Assembly (NCBI RefSeq): GCF_022179285.1
Contig: NZ_BPQO01000003.1
Coordinates: forward strand, 248,001 to 312,000
Direction: 5' to 3'
Source of the DNA: Methylobacterium hispanicum
Lineage (GTDB): Bacteria > Pseudomonadota > Alphaproteobacteria > Rhizobiales > Beijerinckiaceae
DNA length: 64,000 nucleotides
Part shown: positions 52,582-62,373 of the stretch, in pieces
How positions within the stretch are numbered: position 1 is the stretch's first letter
How the letters are laid out: each line of letters begins with the position of its first letter
Made by a program: the position numbers and the translations under genes
The notes under the pieces: generated by a model
What the model saw: the letters and a program-made list of their open reading frames with translations, nothing else
Databases searched by the model: none
What the model was told of the DNA's origin: nothing

Positions 52582-54476
52582 CGCACGGTATCCAGGACGG
52601 TTTGCGAGAGAACGGGGTGGGTTTGGCGGCGAGCCGCGGCACGATCCTGGCCGTCGATGACGAGCCGGACATCCTGATCGCCCTCGAGGACCTCTTCGAG
52701 GACGATTACCGGGTCCTCACCAGCCCCAAGCCTGCCGAGGCGCTGGAGATCCTGCGGGCCGAGCCGGACATCGCCGTCGTGATCTCGGACCAGCGCATGC
52801 CGGGCATGACCGGCGACGCGCTGCTGGCCGAGGCCCGCACCTTCCACGACGCCCAGGCGATCCTCCTCACCGGGTACGCCGACATCACGGCCGTGATCGC
52901 CGCGCTCAACCGCGGCGGCATCATCGGCTACGTCACCAAGCCCTGGGACGCGGGGCTCCTGCGCGGCACGGTCCGCACCGCCTTCGAGCGCCACAGCCTC
53001 GGGCGGGAGCTCGCCACCGAGCGCGCCCTGCTGCGCGGCCTCCTCGACCACGCCGAGGAGGCGATCTCCTTCAAGGACGCAGGCGGCCGCTTCGTGCGCC
53101 TCAACGCCCGCAAGGCGGCGCTGCTCGGACGCTCCGTCGCCGACAGCCTGGGACAGCGCGAGGCGGACCTCGCGCCCGTCGCGCCCGAGAGCGCGGCCGC
53201 GGACGCGGCCGCGATCCGCTCCGGCGAGGTCGGCAACGCCCTCGTCTCGGAGGGGCCGCCCGGGGTCGAGCGCTGGACGCAGGTGGTGCGCGTGCCGATC
53301 CGCGACGCGGCGGGCGCGGTCGCCCACCTCGCCACGATCGAGCGCGACGTCACCGAGCAGAAGAGCCTGGAGGCGCGCCTGCGCCAGTCCGACAAGATGC
53401 AGGCGCTCGGCACGCTCGCCGGCGGCATCGCGCACGATTTCAACAACCTGCTGACCGCCATCCTCGGCAGCCTGGAACTCGCCGTGCCGAAGGTGGAGGG
53501 CCAGCCCCGCGTCCAGCGCCTGATCGAGAACGCCCGGGGCGCGGCCGAGCGCGGCGCCTCGCTGACCAAGCGCCTCCTCAGCTTCAGCCGCACCCACGAC
53601 CTGCACGCCCGCGCCACCGACGTGAACGCGCTGATCGCCGGCATGAGCGACCTGTTCGGGCGCAGCCTCGGCGGGCTGGTCAGCGTGCGGACCGACCTCG
53701 CCCCGGACCTGCCGCCCGCGCAGGTCGATCCCGACCAGCTCGAACTCGCGGTGCTCAACCTCTGCATCAACGCCCGTGACGCGATGCCCGACGGCGGCGC
53801 CATCGTGATCGCCACGGACCGCCTGCACATCGCCGACGACCCCGATCTCGCCCCCGGCCCCTACGTGCGGGTGAGCGTGACGGACGAGGGCAGCGGCATT
53901 CCCCCCGAGATCCTGAAGCGGGTCTGCGAGCCCTTCTTCACCACCAAGGCGGTCGGCCAGGGCACGGGGCTCGGCCTCGCCATGGTGTTCGGCCTCGCCC
54001 AGCAATCGAAGGGCCGCTTCAGCATCGAGAGCACGGTCGGGCGCGGCACGCGCGTGGAACTCGCCCTGCCCTGCGCCGAGGCCGCGCCCCGGGCCGCGAC
54101 GGTGGAGGAAGCCGACGTGCCGGTGGCGAGCCGCCCCGCACGCGTCCTCGTGGTCGACGACGACCCGGAGGTACGCCACGTCACCGCCTCCTTCATCCGC
54201 CGCTTCGGCTACCGCGAGGTCGAGGCCGAGAGCGGCGCGGCGGCGGTCGGGATCCTGGAGCGCGAGACCTTCGACCTCGTGGTGGCCGATCTCGCCATGC
54301 CGGGCATGAGCGGCGTCGATCTGGCGAACCTCGTGCGTACGCGCTGGCCGGACCTGCCGCTCCTGATCCTCACCGGCCACGCCGAGGCCGTCGAGATCCC
54401 CGAGGACCTGCCGGTCCTGGCCAAGCCCTTCCAGTCGGCGGAGCTGGCGCGGCGGGTGTCGGCGCTGCTGGATTGA
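52578..54476 (+). CDS. Receiver-PAS-histidine kinase-receiver hybrid
   Basis: 632 residues; ATG overlapping the preceding stop (ATGA). Receiver 1 (about 22-140: ILAVDDEPDILIALEDLF, VISDQRMPGMTG, YVTKPWD, a HupR-type receiver), a PAS-like domain (about 150-260: LLDHAEEAISFKDAGGRFVRLN), kinase with H286 (GGIAHDFNNLLTAILGSLEL) and ATPase (NLCINARDAM, DEGSGIP, GTGLGLAMVFGL), then receiver 2 (about 515-630: VLVVDDDPEVRHV, VVADLAMPGMSG, LAKPF). Last gene of the chemosensory operon; cytosolic. It occupies the position of wspR but has no GGDEF domain. Confidence 0.88.
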   Translation: MTHGIQDGLRENGVGLAASRGTILAVDDEPDILIALEDLFEDDYRVLTSPKPAEALEILRAEPDIAVVISDQRMPGMTGDALLAEARTFHDAQAILLTGYADITAVIAALNRGGIIGYVTKPWDAGLLRGTVRTAFERHSLGRELATERALLRGLLDHAEEAISFKDAGGRFVRLNARKAALLGRSVADSLGQREADLAPVAPESAAADAAAIRSGEVGNALVSEGPPGVERWTQVVRVPIRDAAGAVAHLATIERDVTEQKSLEARLRQSDKMQALGTLAGGIAHDFNNLLTAILGSLELAVPKVEGQPRVQRLIENARGAAERGASLTKRLLSFSRTHDLHARATDVNALIAGMSDLFGRSLGGLVSVRTDLAPDLPPAQVDPDQLELAVLNLCINARDAMPDGGAIVIATDRLHIADDPDLAPGPYVRVSVTDEGSGIPPEILKRVCEPFFTTKAVGQGTGLGLAMVFGLAQQSKGRFSIESTVGRGTRVELALPCAEAAPRAATVEEADVPVASRPARVLVVDDDPEVRHVTASFIRRFGYREVEAESGAAAVGILERETFDLVVADLAMPGMSGVDLANLVRTRWPDLPLLILTGHAEAVEIPEDLPVLAKPFQSAELARRVSALLD

Positions 54477-54494
54477 GGCTCGGGCGGGCGCTGC

Positions 54495-55169
54495 TCAGCC
54501 GCGCTCCGCCAGATCGATCGCGTCCCTCAGCACGCGGCGACCGACCGGGAAGGCCTCGGCGATCAGATCGGCGGCGTGCGCGGTCGGGATGATGCTGTGG
54601 GCGAGCGTGTCGCTGTTCCGGCGGGCCTGGTGCTCCAGCGATTCGAGCGTGCGCTCCAGCGCGTCGGGAACCTCGCGCGCCATCACCTCCGCGAGAGCGG
54701 GCCGCGCCCGCGCCGCGGCGGCCAGATCGAACACGTCGCGGGCCGTGAAGCGGGCCGAGCGGAAGCGGATCTTCTTCACCAGGATCTCTTCGGGCGTCTC
54801 CACCGGAATGCGGCCCGCCCCGTGATCCATCCAGGCGTAGCCCGGCTCCGTCTGGAGGACGACCGACAGGAAGTCGATCTCGCCCTCTGGCCGCTCGTAC
54901 TTCAGGTAATGGCCTGGCCACTGGTAGGTGCCGGAGATGCGCGCCGCGGCCGGGTTCTGCTGCGGCGTGAAGCGCTTCAGGGGCACGCCCGGCACGAACA
55001 GGTCCACGTCGTAGCTGATCCGGTGGTCGATCCAGAGTGCGAGCGCCGTACCGCGGCCGAGGGTCCAGGGCGCGGGCCGCGTCTCGTCGGTCCCGGGGCC
55101 GAAGACGTGGTCGAGCGCCGGCAGCGCGAGATCGAGCAGCCGGCGCCACTGCGGGTCAGGCGCGCTCAT
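54495..55169 (-). CDS. AbiEii-type nucleotidyltransferase (possible toxin)
   Basis: 224 residues. GRGTALALWIDHRISYDVDLFVPG (about 38-61) has the nucleotidyltransferase G-x-G-T and the D-x-D metal pair of the AbiEii/AbiGii family. The distal VKKIRFRSARFTARDVFDLAA (about 133-153) matches that family's K-x-x-x-R-x-x-x-RDxFDL signature. Members such as AbiEii/MenT transfer nucleotides (to tRNA in MenT) and act as toxins. The upstream small gene overlaps it by 14 bases, as an antitoxin gene might. The ATG at 55169 starts the homologous region. Confidence 0.75.
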   Translation of the reverse strand: MSAPDPQWRRLLDLALPALDHVFGPGTDETRPAPWTLGRGTALALWIDHRISYDVDLFVPGVPLKRFTPQQNPAAARISGTYQWPGHYLKYERPEGEIDFLSVVLQTEPGYAWMDHGAGRIPVETPEEILVKKIRFRSARFTARDVFDLAAAARARPALAEVMAREVPDALERTLESLEHQARRNSDTLAHSIIPTAHAADLIAEAFPVGRRVLRDAIDLAERG

Positions 55170-55446
55170 CGAGCCAGAGCCGCGTGGGGTGATCCGGCGG
55201 GAGGCAGCGACGGGCCCCCCTCGCGAGGGCCCCGTAGGTGACAGCGCCGCTGCGGGCGAGGTCGCTGATCGTCTCGACCTCCACCTCGTCGAAGAAGGCG
55301 TAGAGATGCTCCGCGCCCGCCTTGTCGGGAGCGCCCAGCGCCGACAGCAGGGTCTCGGTATCGATCGGATCCGGGACCGAGGCATTGATGTGCCGCACAG
55401 CCAGAGCCAGCGGCCGTTCCGCGTCGCGCGGCAGAGCTGTCGGCAT
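55156..55446 (-). CDS. Small protein overlapping the AbiEii-type gene (possible antitoxin)
   Basis: 96 residues, ATG with GGGAGG six bases upstream. Helical with an acidic middle (HLYAFFDEVEVETISDLARSGAVTYGALARGARRCLPP) and no membrane segment. I do not recognise a family; it lacks the winged-helix pattern of AbiEi antitoxins as far as I can see. Its 3' end overlaps the nucleotidyltransferase gene by 14 bases in another frame, so the two are translationally coupled. Confidence 0.65.
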   Translation of the reverse strand: MPTALPRDAERPLALAVRHINASVPDPIDTETLLSALGAPDKAGAEHLYAFFDEVEVETISDLARSGAVTYGALARGARRCLPPDHPTRLWLDERA

Positions 55447-55497
55447 GGGCGCCTCCCGGGACGTGGTCCCCGACCATCCTGCACCGGCCCGCGCCCG

Positions 55498-55530
55498 AAA
55501 TGAAGAAGGCGGCCCCGAGGGACCGCCTTC
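55498..55530 (-). terminator. Terminator of the spc/alpha ribosomal operon
   Basis: On the minus strand GAAGGCGG and CCGCCTTC enclose a ten-base GC-rich loop and are followed by TTCATTTC, 28 bases after the rplQ stop. Confidence 0.8.
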
Positions 55531-55558
55531 CGCGAGAGACCGTTGATGCCGGACCGGC

Positions 55559-55972
55559 TCAGGCCGCGTCGGCAACCTGCTGGCTCGGGCCCGAATCCTT
55601 GCCGCGGGCATCGACGTCGCGATCGACGAACTCGATCACGGCCATCGGGGCGTTGTCGCCGTGGCGGAAGCCCGCCTTCATGATGCGGCAGTAGCCGCCC
55701 GGGCGACCCTGGTAGCGCGGGCCCAGCACCGTGAAGAGCTTCTTGACCATGTCGGCGTCGCGCAGCTGCGCCATCGCCAGGCGGCGGGTGTGGACGCTGT
55801 CGGTGCGGCCGAGCGAGATCAGCTTCTCGACGACCGGGCGCAGGTCCTTCGCCTTCGGCAGGGTGGTGATGATCTGCTCGTGCTTGATCAGCGCGGCGGA
55901 CATGTTGGCGAACATCGCCTTGCGATGCTCGGCCGTGCGGTTGAAGCGGCGACCGCGGTAACCGTGACGCAT
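55559..55972 (-). CDS. rplQ: 50S ribosomal protein L17
   Basis: 137 residues. [20 protein letters not shown] and the loop [13 protein letters not shown] are invariant L17 features; the C-terminal tail ([14 protein letters not shown]) is an alphaproteobacterial-type extension. It lies next to the peptide exit tunnel. Last gene of the ribosomal operon, 182 bases after rpoA. Confidence 0.97.
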   Translation of the reverse strand: MRHGYRGRRFNRTAEHRKAMFANMSAALIKHEQIITTLPKAKDLRPVVEKLISLGRTDSVHTRRLAMAQLRDADMVKKLFTVLGPRYQGRPGGYCRIMKAGFRHGDNAPMAVIEFVDRDVDARGKDSGPSQQVADAA

Positions 55973-56154
55973 GGTGCTGGCCTTTCCGTATGCTGCCGGC
56001 CGCCGTGCCAAGGAACGGCCGGTGCCTCCTCAGGAGGCGTCTTCGTTCTCCGCTTGACCCCGCGGCGGGAATTTTTGGGTGGGGCGTCCCGGCTTCGCTG
56101 GGACGCCGCCGTCGCGGTGCTGCCGCCCGGCTCAAGCCAGGGCGGCCGCGCGCC

Positions 56155-57174
56155 CTAGTAATGCTCCTCGAAGCGCTTGGCGAGGTCCTCGATGTTCTCC
56201 GGCGGCCAGCCGGGGATGTCCATGCCGAGGTGCAGGCCCATGCCGGCGAGCACTTCCTTGATCTCGTTGAGCGACTTGCGGCCGAAGTTCGGCGTGCGCA
56301 GCATCTCGCCCTCGGACTTCTGGATGAGGTCGCCGATATAGACGATGTTGTCGTTCTTCAGGCAGTTCGCCGAGCGGACCGAGAGCTCCAGCTCGTCCAC
56401 CTTCTTGAGCAGGGCCGGGTTGAAGGGCAGCTGCGGCGCGAGCGGGGCGGCCTCTTCCTTGCGCGGATCCTCGAAGTTCACGAAGACCTGCAGCTGGTCC
56501 TGGATGATGCGCGCGGCGTAGGCCAGCGCGTCCTCCGGCGAGACCGCGCCGTTGGTCTCGACCGTCATGGTCAGCTTGTCCTTGTCGAGATCCTGGCCCT
56601 CGCGGGTGTTCTCGACGCGGTAGGAGACCTTGGTGACGGGGGAGAACAGCGAGTCGACCGGGATCAGGCCGATCGGCGCGTCCTCGGGGCGGTTGCGCTC
56701 GGCCGGGACGTAGCCCTTGCCGGTGGCGACCGTGAACTCCATGCGGATCTCGGCGCCGTCGTCCAGCGTGCAGATCACGAGGTCGGGGTTCAGCACCTGC
56801 ACGTCGCCGGTGACCGCGATGTCGCCGGCCGTGACGAGGCCGGGGCCCGTCTTGCGCAGGGTCATGCGCTTCGGGGTGTCCGACTGCGAGCGGATCGCGA
56901 TCGTCTTGATGTTCAGGACGATGTCGGTGACGTCCTCGCGCACGCCCGGGATCGAGGAGAACTCGTGCAGCACGCCGTCGATCTGCACGGCGGTGACGGC
57001 CGCGCCCTGCAGCGAGGAGAGCAGCACGCGGCGGAGCGAGTTGCCGAGGGTGGTGCCGAAGCCGCGCTCCAGCGGCTCGGCCACGACGGTGGCGACGCGC
57101 TTCGGGTCGTCGCCGGTCGTCACCTGCAGCTTGTTCGGCTTGATCAGCTCTTGCCAGTTCTTCTGAATGACCAC
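56155..57174 (-). CDS. rpoA: RNA polymerase alpha subunit
   Basis: 339 residues. Assembly domain ([39 protein letters not shown]) and C-terminal DNA- and activator-binding domain ([54 protein letters not shown]). Normal length. It is normally preceded directly by rpsK and rpsD or rpsK alone; here an extra gene intervenes. Confidence 0.98.
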   Translation of the reverse strand: MVIQKNWQELIKPNKLQVTTGDDPKRVATVVAEPLERGFGTTLGNSLRRVLLSSLQGAAVTAVQIDGVLHEFSSIPGVREDVTDIVLNIKTIAIRSQSDTPKRMTLRKTGPGLVTAGDIAVTGDVQVLNPDLVICTLDDGAEIRMEFTVATGKGYVPAERNRPEDAPIGLIPVDSLFSPVTKVSYRVENTREGQDLDKDKLTMTVETNGAVSPEDALAYAARIIQDQLQVFVNFEDPRKEEAAPLAPQLPFNPALLKKVDELELSVRSANCLKNDNIVYIGDLIQKSEGEMLRTPNFGRKSLNEIKEVLAGMGLHLGMDIPGWPPENIEDLAKRFEEHY

Positions 57175-57276
57175 GGTCCTACCTCTCGCCTCTCACGCGT
57201 GCCGCCCGGAGGCGTCTCGCGTTTCGGCCGGCCCGCCTGGCTGCCCCCGCCCGCGGAACCGGTCCCTGAATGAAAC

Positions 57277-58152
57277 CTATTGTGCGGCGACCCAGAGCTC
57301 CGGCACGAAGCTGTAGGCCGCCCCGTCCCGCGCCACGTAGCCGAGCGCCGGGAATTCGAGGTGGTTGCCGGCGATGAAGCTCCGGTCGTTCGCCACCATG
57401 TCGAGCACGCGCTTGCGGGTCTCGCGCGCCTGCTCGACATCGACGTCGAAGACCATGCCGGCCTCCGGCTGCTTGAACTGGATCGCGGGCAGATGCACCA
57501 CGTCGGTCCAGCTGAACAGGCTCTTGTCCCCGGAAACGATCCGGAAGCCCGTGTGCCCCGGCGTGTGGCCGGGCAGGTGCACGGCCTCGATGCCGGGCAG
57601 AACCTCGCCGCCCCGGTGGTAGCGCAGGCGGCCGCCGTAGGGCGCCACCGCGTTCCGGGCGTTCTCGAAATAGGACTTGGCACCCTCCGGCGCGCGGGCC
57701 AGCGCGTCCTCGCCGAGCCAGTGCGCCGCCTCGTCGGTGTGCAGCACGATCTCGGCGTTCGGGTAGCGCCCCTGCCCCCGCTCGTCGATCAGCCCGCCGA
57801 CATGGTCGGGATGCAGGTGCGAGACCAGCACCGTACCGATCTCCTCCGGCCGGACCCCCGCGAATGCCAAAGCTGCGGGCACATGGCCGAGCGTGGGACC
57901 GCCGAGGCTGCCCATGCCAGCGTCGATCAGGACGGGCTTGCGGCCCGGGCCCGTGATCAGGAAGGCGTTGAGCGTGATGCGCGGGTCCTGGGCGCGAAAG
58001 CCGGCGGCCTGGAGGCTGCCGGCCTCTTCCTTGGAGATGCCCGCGACCAGATCGAGGGAGCCCTGCAGGTACCCGTCGTTGAGGACCGTGACCGTGAGGT
58101 CGCCGACCGGCCAACGCAGGGCGCCTGGAAGTGCCTTCGAGCTGTCCGTCAC
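57277..58152 (-). CDS. Metallo-beta-lactamase-fold hydrolase inside the ribosomal operon
   Basis: 291 residues. Zinc motif HLHPDHVGG (about 112-120), second His in HLPGHTPGHTGF (about 190-200), bridging Asp in SWTDVVHLPA and terminal His in AGNHLEFPALGY. N-terminal GDLTVTVLNDGYLQGSLDLV resembles lactonase-like/AHL-lactonase-type MBL proteins, so quorum-signal or lactone hydrolysis is one possibility. The GTG at 58152 has GGGGAG seven bases upstream; ATG at 58176 is an alternative. It sits between rpsK and rpoA in the same direction, which is not the usual order. Confidence 0.85.
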   Translation of the reverse strand: MTDSSKALPGALRWPVGDLTVTVLNDGYLQGSLDLVAGISKEEAGSLQAAGFRAQDPRITLNAFLITGPGRKPVLIDAGMGSLGGPTLGHVPAALAFAGVRPEEIGTVLVSHLHPDHVGGLIDERGQGRYPNAEIVLHTDEAAHWLGEDALARAPEGAKSYFENARNAVAPYGGRLRYHRGGEVLPGIEAVHLPGHTPGHTGFRIVSGDKSLFSWTDVVHLPAIQFKQPEAGMVFDVDVEQARETRKRVLDMVANDRSFIAGNHLEFPALGYVARDGAAYSFVPELWVAAQ

Positions 58153-58248
58153 GCAGATCTCCCCGTTCGCATGCACTCGTGGGCGGCGCCGTCGAGACGA
58201 CCCCGCCCTGTGGCACGGCCCCGCGACGGGGCCGTGTCGGTCGCACGA

Positions 58249-58638
58249 TCAGACGCGACGGCGCTTGCGCGGACGGCAGCCGTTATGCGGGATCGAGGTC
58301 ACGTCGCGGATCGAGGTGACGGTGAAGCCCGCGGCCTGAAGGGCGCGCAGCGCCGACTCGCGGCCCGAACCGGGGCCCGAGACCTCGACTTCGAGGGTGC
58401 GCATGCCGTGCTCGGCGGCCTTGCGGGCGGCGTCCTCGGCGGCGACCTGCGCGGCGTACGGCGTCGACTTGCGCGAGCCCTTGAAGCCCATCGCGCCCGA
58501 CGAGGACCACGAGATCGTGTTGCCCTGCGCGTCGGTGATGGTCACCATCGTGTTGTTGAACGAGGCGTTCACGTGCGCGACGCCCGAGACGATGTTCTTG
58601 CGCTCGCGGCGGCGGACGCGTTGCGGTTCCTTGGCCAT
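58249..58638 (-). CDS. rpsK: 30S ribosomal protein S11
   Basis: 129 residues. [21 protein letters not shown] and the C-terminal [13 protein letters not shown] are diagnostic. It forms part of the platform near the mRNA exit. Confidence 0.97.
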   Translation of the reverse strand: MAKEPQRVRRRERKNIVSGVAHVNASFNNTMVTITDAQGNTISWSSSGAMGFKGSRKSTPYAAQVAAEDAARKAAEHGMRTLEVEVSGPGSGRESALRALQAAGFTVTSIRDVTSIPHNGCRPRKRRRV

Positions 58639-58809
58639 AATCTGCTCGTCTGTCCTTCAGGCACGCCCGTAATGCCAGGCGCTCGGGATTCTTTTGGGAT
58701 GTCGGCGGCGCGCCTCTTGAGAACCGCGGCGCCTGTCCGGGGCCGCAGAGGGACACCCGTACGACGGAGAGGAGGCCGAGCGCAGCACGGCCTCCCAAGT
58801 CCGAAAACC

Positions 58810-59178
58810 TTACTTCTTCTTGCCGGCGATCGGCTTCGCCTTGCCCTTGCGGGTGCGGGCGTTGGTGTGGGTGCGCTGGCCGCGGACGGGCAGCTGCTTG
58901 CGGTGACGGAGGCCGCGGTAGCAGGCCAGGTCCATCAGGCGCTTGATGTTCATCGAGACTTCGCGGCGCAGGTCGCCCTCGACGATGTAGTCGCGGTCGA
59001 TCGTCTCGCGGATCTGGAGCACCTCGGCGTCGGTGAGCTGGTTCACGCGGCGCTCCGCCGGGATGCCGACCTTGCCGGTGATCTCCTCGGCCTTCTTGGG
59101 GCCGATGCCGTGGATGTACTGCAGCGCGATGACGACGCGCTTGCCGGTCGGGATGTTGACGCCTGCGATACGGGCCAA
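58810..59178 (-). CDS. rpsM: 30S ribosomal protein S13
   Basis: 122 residues from a TTG start giving [16 protein letters not shown], the universal S13 beginning; GGAG lies six bases before it. An upstream in-frame ATG (59190) would add [37 protein letters not shown] and the basic tail confirm. It contacts tRNA and the 50S head bridge. Confidence 0.96.
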   Translation of the reverse strand: MARIAGVNIPTGKRVVIALQYIHGIGPKKAEEITGKVGIPAERRVNQLTDAEVLQIRETIDRDYIVEGDLRREVSMNIKRLMDLACYRGLRHRKQLPVRGQRTHTNARTRKGKAKPIAGKKK

Positions 59179-59384
59179 GATACACTCCATCGCCGAACCG
59201 TGCGGTCCGGTCTTTCTGATTGCCGCGCGTCCGGTGGAGTCCGGCCCCTGCGCGCCCGTCGAACGACGACACGGCCCGCGGCCGCCCGATCAGGGCACCT
59301 CGAGCCACGTTTCGAATGGACGAAGACCGGCCTGCTAGCGCGGGCCGGTCCTCCTGTCAACAGCAGTTGTGGACGGAAACGCGA

Positions 59385-59987
59385 TCAGGCCCCCGCCGTC
59401 TCGGCGTGGGGCTCGAGGATCGTCATCAGCGCGGCCGTGACCGTGTCGATCGGCTGCATGCCGTCGATCGTCTCCAGCTTGCCGGCCTGGGCGTAGTAGT
59501 CGGAGAGCGGCGCCGTCTGGGCCCGGTAGGCTTCCAGGCGGGACTTGAACACCTCGGGCGTGTCGTCCTTGCGCACCGGCAGGCCCTTGGCGGCGGTCTC
59601 GGCAGCCCGCGTGGCGATGCGGCCGACCAGCGCGTCCTCGTCCACCTTCAGCTCGACCACGGTCGAGAGCGCGATGCCCTTCTGCTCCAGCATGGCGTCG
59701 AGGGCCTTGGCCTGCTCGACGGTGCGCGGGAAGCCGTCGAGGATGAAGCCGCGCCGCGCGTCCGCCTCCTCGATCCGGTCGGCCACGATGCCGACGACGA
59801 TCTGATCGGAGACGAGGCCGCCCGATTCCATCACGGCCTTCGCCTCGAGGCCCACCGGCGTGCCGGCGGCCACCGCGGCGCGCAGCATGTCGCCGGTCGA
59901 GAGCTGGGGGATGCCGAAACGTGCCACGATCCGCTCGGACTGGGTGCCCTTCCCCGCGCCGGGCGGTCCGAGCAGAATGATGCGCAT
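59385..59987 (-). CDS. adk: Adenylate kinase
   Basis: 200 residues. P-loop [20 protein letters not shown] at the N-terminus, [14 protein letters not shown] (AMP site), [17 protein letters not shown]. The LID region is short with no zinc-binding Cys set, as in other alphaproteobacterial short Adks. Interconverts ATP+AMP and 2 ADP. Follows secY by 163 bases, the classical order. Confidence 0.96.
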   Translation of the reverse strand: MRIILLGPPGAGKGTQSERIVARFGIPQLSTGDMLRAAVAAGTPVGLEAKAVMESGGLVSDQIVVGIVADRIEEADARRGFILDGFPRTVEQAKALDAMLEQKGIALSTVVELKVDEDALVGRIATRAAETAAKGLPVRKDDTPEVFKSRLEAYRAQTAPLSDYYAQAGKLETIDGMQPIDTVTAALMTILEPHAETAGA

Positions 59988-60150
59988 GGCCGTGTGTCCT
60001 CGTCCTTGTCCGCTCTGGCAGCGGCTTCCGGGGCGATGGCGAAGCCTCCCCGGCATCGCCTTGGGTGGTGGGTTTGTAGCCGGGTTCTACCGCGGAGGGC
60101 AGCCGGACCAAAGACGGGGAGCGTGCATTCTCCCCGTCCTGTTCCGCGTC

Positions 60151-61500
60151 TCAGCGCCGGCGCTGCGTGGTCGAGGCGCCGCGCAGCTTGGCCTTCTTCA
60201 CCAGCCCCTCGTACTGGTGCGCCATCAGGTGCCCGTGGATCTGGGCCACCGTGTCCATCGTCACCGAGACCACGATGAGGAGCGAGGTGCCGCCGAAGGC
60301 GAGGCTCTGCGAGGAGAGCGCCATCGCCAGGATCTCGGGCGCGAGGCAGACGAAGGTCAGGTAGAGCGCGCCGATCACCGTGATGCGGGTGAGCACCTTG
60401 TCGATGAAGGCCGCGGTGCGCTCGCCCGGACGGATGCCCGGGATGAAGCCGCCATGCTTCTTCAGGTTGTCGGCCGTCTCCTGCGGGTTGAAGACCACCG
60501 CCGTGTAGAAGAACGTGAAGAAGATGATCAGCGCCGCGTAGAGCAGCATGTAGACCGGCTGGCCGTGGCCGAGCAGCGTGGTCAGCGTGCCGAGGAAGCC
60601 GGACGAGCCCTGGTTCGCCGAGAAGCTCGCCACGGTCGCCGGCAGCAGCAGCAGCGAGGAGGCGAAGATCGGCGGGATCACGCCCGAGGTGTTGAGCTTG
60701 AGCGGCAGGAACGAGGTCTGGCCCTCGTACATGCGGTTGCCGACCTGACGCTTCGGGTAGTTGATCAGGACGCGGCGCTGGGCGCGCTCCATGAACACGA
60801 TGAAGTAGATCAGCGCGACGGCGCCGACCGCCGAGCCGAGCAGCGTGGCGGGCGACATGGCGCCGGTGCGGCTGAGTTCGAGCGCGCCCGCGATCGCCAC
60901 CGGCAGGTGGGCCACGATACCGGCGAAGATGATGAGCGACGAGCCGTTGCCGATGCCGCGCGAGGTGATCTGCTCGCCGATCCACATCAGGAACAGCGTG
61001 CCGCCGGTCAGCGTGATCACGGTCGAGGCCAGGAAGAACGGCCCGGGATCGATCGCCGCGGAGGAGGATTGCAGGCCGACCGCGATGCCCCAGGACTGGA
61101 CCAGCGCCAGCACCACCGTGAGGTAGCGGGTGTACTGGTTGATGACCTTGCGGCCCGACTCGCCCTCCTTCTTCAGCGTCTCCAGGCTCGGGATCACCGA
61201 GGTGAGGAGCTGGATGATGATGGAGGCCGAGATGTACGGCATGATGTTGAGCGCGAAGATCGCCATGCGCTCGACGGCGCCGCCCGAGAACATGTTGAAC
61301 AGGCCGAGCACGCCGCCGGCCTGCTGCTGGAAGTTCCTGGCGAACTGTTCCGGGTCGATGCCGGGGATCGGGATGTAGGTGCCCAGCCGGAACACCACGA
61401 GGGCGCCGAGCGTGAACCAGATGCGCTTCTTCAGCTCATCGGCCTTCGCGATCGCCCCGAAATTGAGGTTGGCGGCAAGCTGCTCGGCGGCTGAGGCCAT
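60151..61500 (-). CDS. secY: Sec translocon subunit SecY
   Basis: 449 residues with ten predicted membrane helices. IPIPGIDPEQFARNF after helix 1, the plug region GLFNMFSGGAVERMAIFALNIMPYISASII, the cytosolic loop KPGERTAAF-type stretch (IRPGERTAAFIDKVL) and C-terminal cytosolic tail are all typical. It forms the protein-conducting channel with SecE and SecG. Confidence 0.97.
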   Translation of the reverse strand: MASAAEQLAANLNFGAIAKADELKKRIWFTLGALVVFRLGTYIPIPGIDPEQFARNFQQQAGGVLGLFNMFSGGAVERMAIFALNIMPYISASIIIQLLTSVIPSLETLKKEGESGRKVINQYTRYLTVVLALVQSWGIAVGLQSSSAAIDPGPFFLASTVITLTGGTLFLMWIGEQITSRGIGNGSSLIIFAGIVAHLPVAIAGALELSRTGAMSPATLLGSAVGAVALIYFIVFMERAQRRVLINYPKRQVGNRMYEGQTSFLPLKLNTSGVIPPIFASSLLLLPATVASFSANQGSSGFLGTLTTLLGHGQPVYMLLYAALIIFFTFFYTAVVFNPQETADNLKKHGGFIPGIRPGERTAAFIDKVLTRITVIGALYLTFVCLAPEILAMALSSQSLAFGGTSLLIVVSVTMDTVAQIHGHLMAHQYEGLVKKAKLRGASTTQRRR

Positions 61501-61655
61501 GACGGTCTATCCTGGGACCTGTCGCCGGACGGGTGGTCCGGGTGAAACGAAGAACGGCGGCCGGTGCGAGGTCGCACGGGCCGCCGCTCGGTGGCTTGGA
61601 CTTAAGCGCTTCCCGGGCCCGGCGCAACGCGTCGCGCCGGATCCGCGGGAGGGCT

Positions 61656-62156
61656 TCAGGCCTCGGCGGAGGCCGTGCCGCGGTGGGCGACGCCCGCCGC
61701 GTAGGCGACGGTGACGCTGCCGCCGGCCTTCTCGACCGCCTCGACCGCCGACTTCGACGCGCGGGTGACCTCGAAGCTGAGCTTCGCGGTCAGCTCGCCG
61801 ACGCCGAGCAGCTTCACGCCGTCGCGGGGACGGGAGAGGATGCCGGCGGCGATTAGCGCCTCGACGGTGACGGGCGCCGAGGCGTCCAGACGGCCCGCAT
61901 CCACCGCCTCCTGCACCCGGCCGAGGTTCACCTCGTTCAGGTCGTGGGCGTGGATGTTGTTGAAGCCGCGCTTCGGCAGGCGACGATGCAGCGGCATCTG
62001 GCCGCCCTCGAAGCCCTTGATGGACACGCCGGTGCGGGCCTTCTGGCCCTTCACGCCGCGTCCCGCGGTCTTGCCCTTGCCGGAGCCGATGCCCCGGCCG
62101 ACGCGCATCCGGTTCTTGGTCGCGCCTTCGTTGTCGCGGATCTCGTTGAGCTTCAT
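61656..62156 (-). CDS. rplO: 50S ribosomal protein L15
   Basis: 166 residues. [20 protein letters not shown] and the Gly/Lys-rich [20 protein letters not shown] loop are characteristic; [18 protein letters not shown] follows. Slightly long C-terminus. Confidence 0.97.
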   Translation of the reverse strand: MKLNEIRDNEGATKNRMRVGRGIGSGKGKTAGRGVKGQKARTGVSIKGFEGGQMPLHRRLPKRGFNNIHAHDLNEVNLGRVQEAVDAGRLDASAPVTVEALIAAGILSRPRDGVKLLGVGELTAKLSFEVTRASKSAVEAVEKAGGSVTVAYAAGVAHRGTASAEA

Positions 62157-62169
62157 GATGGCGCCCTCC

Positions 62170-62361
62170 TCACGCAGCGCCGTCGAGGACGCGCACGAGG
62201 TGCGCGACCTTGCGGATCATGCCGCGCACGGCCGGAGTGTCCTCCAGCTCGGCGACCCGATGCATCTTGTTGAGCTTCAGGCCGACCAGCGTCGCGCGCT
62301 GGGAGGCCTCGCGGCGGATCGGCGAGCCGATCTGCTCGACGCGGATGGTCTTGTCAGCCAT
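62170..62361 (-). CDS. rpmD: 50S ribosomal protein L30
   Basis: 63 residues. [28 protein letters not shown] is the L30 core. 12 bases from rpsE and 13 from rplO, as in most bacteria. Confidence 0.96.
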   Translation of the reverse strand: MADKTIRVEQIGSPIRREASQRATLVGLKLNKMHRVAELEDTPAVRGMIRKVAHLVRVLDGAA

Positions 62362-62373
62362 GCCAACCTCCCC

